Of a stretch of DNA of 10,593 nt, positions 5,887-10,593 are shown piece after piece. Origin of the DNA: Pyrobaculum sp. GTDB lineage: Archaea; Thermoproteota; Thermoprotei; Thermoproteales; Thermoproteaceae. The DNA lies in NCBI GenBank assembly GCA_009903905.1, contig WYEI01000228.1:1-10593 (forward strand), written 5' to 3'. The notes beneath the pieces were generated by a model, which had not been told where the DNA came from, made no database searches, and saw only the letters and a program-made list of their open reading frames with translations. Made by a program: the position numbers and the translations under genes. Position 1 is the stretch's first letter. Every line of letters begins with the position of its first letter.

Positions 5887-8800
5887 TCACCCCTCCGTCT
5901 GCTCCAGCCACTTCTCTATGGCGTCTGCGAGCTCTTTATAGCGCCAGAAGCCGTCGAGGTGCTCCCTGCCGCACTCGATCTCTATGGTGCCGTCGCTCCT
6001 CAGGTATACCCCCGGCTCCCTCCCGGTGAGGGCTTTTATCACGGCGGCGAATCTCTTGGCGTCTGCCTCTCTGCCGCCGGGGGCGTCGGCGCTGGCGTAG
6101 GCGAAGGCCTTAGCCGTGTTTCCGTCGTATCTACCGTAGGTAATCGCATACTCACGCAATACGTCGTCCACCTTCGCCGTAATCTTAATCCTCAGCAGGG
6201 GTTTGCCGCTCTTGCCCTTCTCAAGCTCGGCACTCCAGCCTTCTACCTTCACCGTGTGCTCCTCGCCATTCACCTCTACCCTCTTCTCGAAGCCCTCTAG
6301 CGTTAGGGAGCCTCTCGACATCCCCTCATCTATGATCTCTTTGACTTTTTCGTAGAAGGCGCCGCCCTTTTTCTTCGCCCTCTCAAGTATGTACTTCACG
6401 AAATCCGCCGCCAGCTTCTGCTGTTCGCCGGAGCCGCGGACGGAGAGCCAAGCGGCGTGCGCCAAGCCCTCCCTGAGGATTGAGACGTAGCCATTCTTGC
6501 CGCCCTCCGGCATTTTCACCGAGAAGTGCCTGCCCTCCCTAAGTCCCATCTTCTCGAGCCAAGCCGCCTCCTGCTCTATGCTGTCGCGGCTGGTGGAGCC
6601 GAATCTGATTATCAGCGCGCCGCCACCGGACAGCCACATACCGTACTTCGACAATTCCTCCGCCAACACGAGCCCCTCCTCCAGCTTCACCAGCCAGCCC
6701 TCAGCCTTGCCGGCGTCCACCAGGTCGTTCTCTACAGCCCTCTTAACGATCTCGGCGAGGACTTTTCTGAGCTCCTCGCGTCCGGCCGCCAGCTTATCGG
6801 TAGTGACTTCGATGTACCACATGCCTTCAACGCCCTCCCTCTTCACCTCGGCGGTGACGCCCGCCAGTCTCAAGAGGCGCGCCGCCAGCTCGACGCGGCC
6901 CCGGTTCGTCGATTGGAATTTGAGTACAATGGCGTCGCCGCGTAGATATACGTTGTACTTCACGGCGGCGCCGCTCACCGATATGATCAAATCCGCGGCC
7001 CCGCCGCTCTTGGTAGGCCTCAGCCTCTCCCAGCTGATGCCGAGCCCCCTGGCCCCGAGCCTCACGACCTCAACCAGCTTGTGGTTGATAACCTTTTCAT
7101 CCCCCTCAAGCAGAGGAGGCCCGTAGAGGAAGTATAAGTCAGCCAGCTTGACGGCATCATCGCCCGACGCTACTACCTGGTACCCACTCCCAACGTTTAC
7201 CGCTTTCGTCTTAATGCCGTAGGCCGCGAGGGTGGCCGCCCAGAGCAGGTCGATTTCGCGCTCGCCGCTGGTCAAGATGACCACCCTCATCGCCGCGGAC
7301 ACAAATCCGTCTCCGCCTACTGCGTCGGAGATAACAGCGGCGAAGTAACTCAGCGTTTCCTCGTTTACGCCCAGCCGCTCCGCCTGGATAAGCAGAAGGG
7401 CTGGCGCTATGACCTTCCTCGCGGTTTTGTCGTCGCCGAGTTCGCTCTTTAAGCCCTCCAACTTCTTCAACGCCCCGGCCAAGTCGAAGCCGGAGCCGAT
7501 CTCAACGTCTTCTTTAAGTAGCTCATTCACCGCGCCTAATACCTCGCCCCAGTGATCAGCAACCCACTGCTTAAGGCCGTCCCAGCTCTTCACGTGAATG
7601 AGGTCCTCTAGCCCCGCCTTGGTTCCCAGCATCTTAAGCCACCCACCCTCCGCGCTTATTCTGATCGCGTCGTCGAGGTTCTTAAGGGGGGCCCCAACCA
7701 CGACTACTAGCTTCGGCCCCTCAAGAGTCAAGGACATGCTGAGCCCTACAACAGACCAGCCAAACAGAGCATGAGTCTCAGCAAACTGCCACAGGTGGGA
7801 GGTAGACATCGCCAACGCCCTCATGGTCTTCTTTCTGGTTATCGCCACGTCTGAGGTAGCCCAGCTCAGCATGTAGGGGAGGCGGTCCTCGACGGGCAGG
7901 CGTCCCCCGACCTCCTCCGCCGCCTTCATCGCCGTCTCAAGCTCCGGCTTGAAGAACTCCAGCCACCTCTCCACATCGTCGAACTTCAAGGCGTAGATTA
8001 TGCCCTTTCCCACCTTCTCAATCCACAGCTCTATGCCCAGATCCACGAGCCCGCCGCCCTCCCTCATGTTATAGAGCTTAAACACGTAAGACGACTCGGT
8101 CTCCTTCTCAAACATCAGCGCCAGCTTGCCGCCCTTTACGAGCTCCTCAACGAAGCGGCTGTAGTGGTCGGCGCCTGGCTTTAGGAAGAGGCGGCGGAAG
8201 GCCTCCGCCACCATCTCCCCCACTTCAGCCGGCCTCTCCACCTTCGCCCTCTCAGCTTCGATGCGCGCCGTATTCGGCGCATAGTAAAAGAGCCAAGCGG
8301 ATCCGCCCTCCTCAAGCCAGTGCCAAGCCGCCTTGCCGAAGGCGCCCCTCCTTCCCAATGTATACTCCCTATAGGCGATAAGAGCGGCGTAAGCCTTCAC
8401 ACCGAAATTCACGCCGCTGAATTCGGAGAGCTCCGGCGCCTTCGCCTCAGCCAGCCTTCTGGCCATGTCCTCGTCCACGTCTAGGAGGTCTCTCAGAACG
8501 TGCCTGACTGCGTATTCATTCAGCCGCTTCCTGAGGATCTTCAAGGCGTCTTCGAAGGCCTTGCCCTCCTCCTCCGCCAGCTGTGTTAGCAGGCCGAGGT
8601 CAGCCATGTACACAACCCGCCTGAACGGCTCCTCGCCCACCTCCACCCTCTGCACCGCCTTCCCAAGCCCCTCCACAACCTCTCTCAACGCAGATCTGTA
8701 AACGCCGAAGGCCTCCTCCAACGCAAGGACGGCGTAGAAGAGGGCCTTCTTCTTCCCCTCGTCAAGTTCTCTATACGCCTTGCCCTTCATAAGCCTACTC

Positions 8801-9381
8801 TCCTCAGAAGGCGTCGGCAGTATCAACACCCTCAGCGATTCCCAAGGCTCCGCCAACTTCACTTCCCCGGCGTTAGCCGCCTTGGCGATTTCCTTAAACC
8901 TCTTGTAGGGATCGGGAGCCTCCCTCAGAACCTTAAACGCCTCCTCCCGCGGATGCTCCCTAACGCCGGCGGGTATAAACGGCGTCAGAGACGCCGCATA
9001 CGCCAGCTTATCAAACTCCACAAGGCCCCACATGTTCAACGCGGCAGACAGCGCAACCACCCCAGCCGCGACGGCGGCCATGAGGAAGAGGTATGCCCTG
9101 TGCTCGTCGATCCAAGCCAACACCCTCGTGATGGCTTCCACGAAGAGCTCAACGAGGCGCTGAACCGTCACCTTCATTCGCTCGAACGCCTCCTTCGCCG
9201 CCTCGTACAACGCCTTGGCGGCCTTCTGCACATACTCAACAGCCTCCCTAAACCGGCCAACGTCCACAAGCGCCACAGCCGAGGCGACGGAGGAGACAAC
9301 GGCCTCCGAGTAGAGGCCGCTGTATACAGAATAAAGCGCCGCGGCTGAGGCGGCTTCTCCACATCTACGCCACATCTCCAT
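5887..9381 (-). CDS. PaREP2-type large Pyrobaculum-specific protein with one membrane helix
   Basis: The 1164-residue product resembles the PaREP2 (PaRep2b) family first named in Pyrobaculum aerophilum, variable in length and of unknown function. The match rests on the stretch around 530-615, including GWSVVGLSMSLTLEG, SAEGGWLKMLG (576-586) and SWDGLKQWVADHWGEV. Residues 30-90 look like TPR-like amphipathic helices (VDVGRFREAVEYVQKAAKAL). About 98-121 is a hydrophobic segment (LFLMAAVAAGVVALSAALNM) that could be a single membrane helix. The C-terminal third holds alpha/beta repeats with FQSTNR (822-827) and FGSTSR (927-932). No catalytic motif is evident. Start: ATG 9381 is preferred over an upstream TTG at 9399; ATG 9375 is also possible. 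It is divergent from the small gene at 9487 and ends 96 nt before rpo8. Confidence 0.75.
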   Translation of the reverse strand: MEMWRRCGEAASAAALYSVYSGLYSEAVVSSVASAVALVDVGRFREAVEYVQKAAKALYEAAKEAFERMKVTVQRLVELFVEAITRVLAWIDEHRAYLFLMAAVAAGVVALSAALNMWGLVEFDKLAYAASLTPFIPAGVREHPREEAFKVLREAPDPYKRFKEIAKAANAGEVKLAEPWESLRVLILPTPSEESRLMKGKAYRELDEGKKKALFYAVLALEEAFGVYRSALREVVEGLGKAVQRVEVGEEPFRRVVYMADLGLLTQLAEEEGKAFEDALKILRKRLNEYAVRHVLRDLLDVDEDMARRLAEAKAPELSEFSGVNFGVKAYAALIAYREYTLGRRGAFGKAAWHWLEEGGSAWLFYYAPNTARIEAERAKVERPAEVGEMVAEAFRRLFLKPGADHYSRFVEELVKGGKLALMFEKETESSYVFKLYNMREGGGLVDLGIELWIEKVGKGIIYALKFDDVERWLEFFKPELETAMKAAEEVGGRLPVEDRLPYMLSWATSDVAITRKKTMRALAMSTSHLWQFAETHALFGWSVVGLSMSLTLEGPKLVVVVGAPLKNLDDAIRISAEGGWLKMLGTKAGLEDLIHVKSWDGLKQWVADHWGEVLGAVNELLKEDVEIGSGFDLAGALKKLEGLKSELGDDKTARKVIAPALLLIQAERLGVNEETLSYFAAVISDAVGGDGFVSAAMRVVILTSGEREIDLLWAATLAAYGIKTKAVNVGSGYQVVASGDDAVKLADLYFLYGPPLLEGDEKVINHKLVEVVRLGARGLGISWERLRPTKSGGAADLIISVSGAAVKYNVYLRGDAIVLKFQSTNRGRVELAARLLRLAGVTAEVKREGVEGMWYIEVTTDKLAAGREELRKVLAEIVKRAVENDLVDAGKAEGWLVKLEEGLVLAEELSKYGMWLSGGGALIIRFGSTSRDSIEQEAAWLEKMGLREGRHFSVKMPEGGKNGYVSILREGLAHAAWLSVRGSGEQQKLAADFVKYILERAKKKGGAFYEKVKEIIDEGMSRGSLTLEGFEKRVEVNGEEHTVKVEGWSAELEKGKSGKPLLRIKITAKVDDVLREYAITYGRYDGNTAKAFAYASADAPGGREADAKRFAAVIKALTGREPGVYLRSDGTIEIECGREHLDGFWRYKELADAIEKWLEQTEG

Positions 9382-9439
9382 GCGCCAGTTTAAAAACAAC
9401 TATACGCAAAGAAAACAGCTGAGGATTAGAAGAGAGACG
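9382..9439. promoter_or_regulatory. Intergenic region between the PaREP2-type gene and the divergent small gene
   Basis: This gap has the A/T-rich run TTTAAAAAC (9389-9397) and ACTATACG (9399-9406) in GC-rich surroundings. On the minus strand CGTATAGT is centred about 22-25 nt before ATG 9381 and is the likelier TATA box for the large gene. For the plus strand, AAAGAAAAC (about 9408-9416) is centred some 28 nt before ATG 9440, a weak candidate. The plus-strand stretch before 9440 is purine-rich (GAAGAGAGACG). Confidence 0.35.
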
Positions 9440-9486
9440 ATGGAGAGGCTTAGTGAGTAGCCCGGCCGCCCGACCCGGCGGAGAAG

Positions 9487-9867
9487 TTGTTGAAGAAGTG
9501 GCCGGAGTTGCAAGCATTCGGCGTGGAGTGGGTTAAGAAGTGGCTGGATCTTAGGGAGAGGCTGGTGGAGATTGCCAAGGTGTTGAGGAGGTTTCCGTGG
9601 ATGGTTGATGTGGTGAGGCAGAGGCCGATGAGCATCCTCCACCCCTACACGGTGGAGGTGTATGTGGCAGTGGACGGCTCTGAGACGTGTCTCTCGCTCG
9701 CCGCGTCGAAGGCGTACTGCGCACAAGACGGAGCCGTGAGGGAAGTCAAGCTAGAGCTGGAGTTTAAACGATACGAGACATACGAAGACAGGATAAGAGA
9801 AGTGTACCGCCCCAAGGGGCTATTAGCATTCGCCACGGCGGCGAAAGAATACGTGAGACTAATCTAA
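9487..9867 (+). CDS. Small Pyrobaculum-type protein of unknown function, possibly a PaREP-family member with a frameshifted start
   Basis: The frame encodes up to 126 residues from a TTG, with a second TTG three bases later. It reads LLKKWPELQAFGVEWVKKWL, then a basic helix RERLVEIAKVLRRFPWMVDVV, a more conserved-looking core RQRPMSILHPYTVEVYVAVD, and ends GLLAFATAAKEYVRLI. I do not recognise a characterised family; from memory it may belong to one of the short PaREP groups, unconfirmed. The frame is open without a start codon back to 9457 (VARPPDPAEK precedes the TTG). An ATG at 9440 in a different frame gives MERLSE before a TAG, so one missing base near 9457-9460 would yield a continuous MERLSE-x-ARPPDPAEK N-terminus. 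It is either a disrupted gene or one using a weak TTG start. Confidence 0.5.
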   Translation: MLKKWPELQAFGVEWVKKWLDLRERLVEIAKVLRRFPWMVDVVRQRPMSILHPYTVEVYVAVDGSETCLSLAASKAYCAQDGAVREVKLELEFKRYETYEDRIREVYRPKGLLAFATAAKEYVRLI

Positions 9868-9871
9868 CCAC

Positions 9872-9887
9872 TTTTCCTCACCTTTTT
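9872..9887 (+). terminator. Possible T-rich archaeal terminator
   Basis: TTTT (9872-9875) and TTTTT (9883-9887) in a pyrimidine-rich stretch directly follow the TAA at 9865-9867. T-tracts of this kind can end archaeal transcription without a hairpin. The tracts are short, so this is tentative. Confidence 0.3.
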
Positions 9888-9912
9888 GCATTGAAAATCG
9901 GCATCATAAACT

Positions 9913-10017
9913 GTGTATTTATGGTTGGTGAGGTTCTACGTAGCCAAAATAGCGAGGGAGCTGATGAGCAAAACTTTGAGCCAACCCTCTCTTCATAGAG
10001 TAAGATATAATCTATGA
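9913..10017 (+). pseudogene. 34-codon ORF carrying a duplicated fragment of the downstream mini-TFB, ending in an ATGA overlap
   Basis: A frame open from GTG 9913 encodes 34 residues: MYLW, then LVRFYVAKIAREL, then MSKT, then LSQPSLHRVRYNL. The 13-residue middle part is identical to residues 79-91 of the mini-TFB, encoded by an exact 40-bp repeat. The next part, LSQPSLHRV, weakly resembles LGRPDLERV at the same place in the mini-TFB, which suggests a decayed copy of a TFB cyclin repeat instead of a bare repeat. Its TGA (10015-10017) overlaps the mini-TFB ATG (10014-10016) as ATGA, which would permit translational coupling. It may be a remnant of a paralogue or a short upstream ORF with a regulatory role. 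No convincing TATA box precedes it. Confidence 0.4.
9924..9963 (+). repeat. Exact 40-bp direct repeat, copy 1 (upstream of the mini-TFB gene)
   Basis: Begins GTTGGTGAGGTTCTACGTAG and ends GCGAGGGAGCTG. It is identical over 40 bases to 10247-10286, 323 bp downstream, in the same orientation. The flanking bases differ on both sides. It includes the palindrome CTACGTAG. Confidence 0.95.
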
Positions 10018-10514
10018 GTTTAATACATCGAAAAAACCATCTATACGTGATTTGTCCGTATTGTAAGTCTGACAAAATAATACTAAATGAGAACGGCGAG
10101 TATGTGTGTACCGACTGCGGAACAGTAGTGGGATACGAGCTTGTTCTGCCAAGGGTGAAACTTGAAATGCCGTTGAGGAGGGAAAGCCGCCTCCTCGTAT
10201 TTCTCCAGAGAGAAACGAAGGAGACGGTCAAAAGGAAATACAGCGAGTTGGTGAGGTTCTACGTAGCCAAAATAGCGAGGGAGCTGGGCCGCCCAGATCT
10301 TGAACGCGTTGCGTTGTCAACTTTTCAAGGTCTAGATAAGCGGGTGTACCAGGGCAAAAACCCGAGGGTGCTGGCCGCGGCTCTTGTCTACATGGCCGCA
10401 GAGAAGACGGGCTACCACATCCACAAGCAACAGATAGCTCTACTGCTTAACATAAGTAAGTTCAGTATAAGAGACACGGTTACAAAACTAAGGCGGCATG
10501 TTGCTCAAGAGTAA
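10014..10514 (+). CDS. Miniature TFIIB/TFB-like protein: zinc ribbon plus one cyclin-type repeat
   Basis: The 166-residue product opens with a TFIIB-type zinc ribbon, CPYCKSDKII (C14, C17) and CTDCGTVVG (C32, C35). After a short linker it has a single cyclin-like repeat (about 70-163), with NPRVLAAALVYMAAEKTG and a helix-turn-helix IHKQQIALLLNISKFSIRDTVTKL. This resembles the second cyclin repeat of archaeal TFB (SPAGLAAAALYIAS...VAEVARVTEVTVRNR), the part that contacts the BRE. Canonical TFB is about 300 residues with two repeats plus B-reader and B-linker; here one repeat and most of the linker are missing. It could be a specialised or inhibitory initiation factor. ATG 10014 overlaps the stop of the upstream ORF; GTG 10047 (MICPYC) is an alternative, since TTTAATA at about 10019-10025 lies near 25 nt before it. 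Residues 79-91 are encoded by the 40-bp repeat. Confidence 0.75.
   Translation: MSLIHRKNHLYVICPYCKSDKIILNENGEYVCTDCGTVVGYELVLPRVKLEMPLRRESRLLVFLQRETKETVKRKYSELVRFYVAKIARELGRPDLERVALSTFQGLDKRVYQGKNPRVLAAALVYMAAEKTGYHIHKQQIALLLNISKFSIRDTVTKLRRHVAQE
10247..10286 (+). repeat. Exact 40-bp direct repeat, copy 2 (inside the mini-TFB gene)
   Basis: This copy encodes LVRFYVAKIAREL at the start of the cyclin-like repeat of the mini-TFB. As the copy within an intact domain, it is probably the source of the one at 9924-9963. Confidence 0.95.
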
Positions 10515-10593
10515 CTTTCCACATCTCCTGGCCCGAATAGTGGAATGTGTTGAGTGTAAACACGCATGTCTCGAGAAGGGCCTCTGCGCCTTC
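10498..10593 (+). CDS. Cysteine-rich protein, N-terminal part (cut by window edge)
   Basis: A frame from ATG 10498 overlaps the last 17 bases of the mini-TFB gene and stays open to the window end (32 residues): MLLKSNFPHLLARIVE, then CVECKHACLEKGLCAF. Cysteines spaced C-x2-C-x3-C-x5-C suggest an iron-sulfur or zinc site. The 'C.xC.xxC.....G.C' arrangement loosely recalls the N-terminal Cys-rich region of AmmeMemoRadiSam-type radical SAM proteins, or a ferredoxin-like domain, but too little is visible to decide. A GTG at 10543 (start VECVECK) is another possible start. The overlap with the mini-TFB suggests co-transcription. Confidence 0.45.
   Translation, partial: MLLKSNFPHLLARIVECVECKHACLEKGLCAF

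Noticed and set aside
5857..9348. Long plus-strand frames opposite the PaREP2-type gene (for example 5857-6300, 6497-7126 and 8953-9348).
   Set aside because: They are antisense frames of a GC-rich gene with no TATA box at proper spacing and no recognisable domains.
9961..9995. TGATGAG at 9962-9968 as the C box of a small guide RNA before the mini-TFB.
   Set aside because: No D box CUGA follows within a normal distance; the bases are explained by the duplicated fragment and its extension.

Overview
The window looks like a chromosomal segment of a hyperthermophilic crenarchaeon of the order Thermoproteales, most likely Pyrobaculum. Four things support this. It encodes an augmented Sm-like protein of the Pyrobaculum SmAP3 type, a crenarchaeal Rpb8-type RNA polymerase subunit, and a very large PaREP2-type protein, a family I know only from Pyrobaculum and close relatives. 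In addition, most genes have an A/T-rich TATA-like box centred about 21-26 nt before the start codon with no Shine-Dalgarno motif, the layout of leaderless archaeal transcripts. The species cannot be fixed from the sequence alone.

Bases 1-5178 are an ordinary, tightly packed housekeeping region. It holds the N-terminal part of a flavin-reductase-like protein (minus), a 50-residue ribbon-helix-helix regulator (plus), the two subunits of a class I [4Fe-4S] fumarase transcribed divergently from a shared 106-bp promoter region (alpha minus, beta plus), an Lhr-type superfamily 2 helicase (plus) and the Sm-like protein SmAP3 (minus). Both convergent pairs (regulator/fumarase alpha and helicase/SmAP3) end in the same way: the two TAG stops share a palindromic CTAG.

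Bases 5265-5480 hold a compact non-protein element bounded by two nearly identical GC-rich hairpins, with an internal TATA-like box and a reading frame whose end resembles the C-terminus of an IS200/IS605 TnpB. I read it as an internally deleted IS605-type element that may still produce an omegaRNA-like transcript. Its right end abuts, and probably supplies, the stop codon of the next gene, rpo8 (minus), so an omegaRNA guide would be antisense to the end of rpo8.

Bases 5887-9381 encode the large minus-strand PaREP2-type protein, with an N-terminal helical region, one predicted membrane helix and repeated alpha/beta units towards the C-terminus. Divergent from it is a small plus-strand protein with signs of a frameshift near its start.

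Bases 9900-10593 hold a miniature TFIIB-like protein (zinc ribbon plus a single cyclin-type repeat). Just upstream is a 34-codon ORF that carries an exact 40-bp copy of part of that gene and ends in an ATGA overlap with its start. The window ends in the start of a cysteine-rich protein overlapping the mini-TFB 3' end. The most unusual items are this mini-TFB/duplication module, the IS605-derived hairpin element at rpo8 and the PaREP2 protein. None is proven to be a new system from sequence alone.
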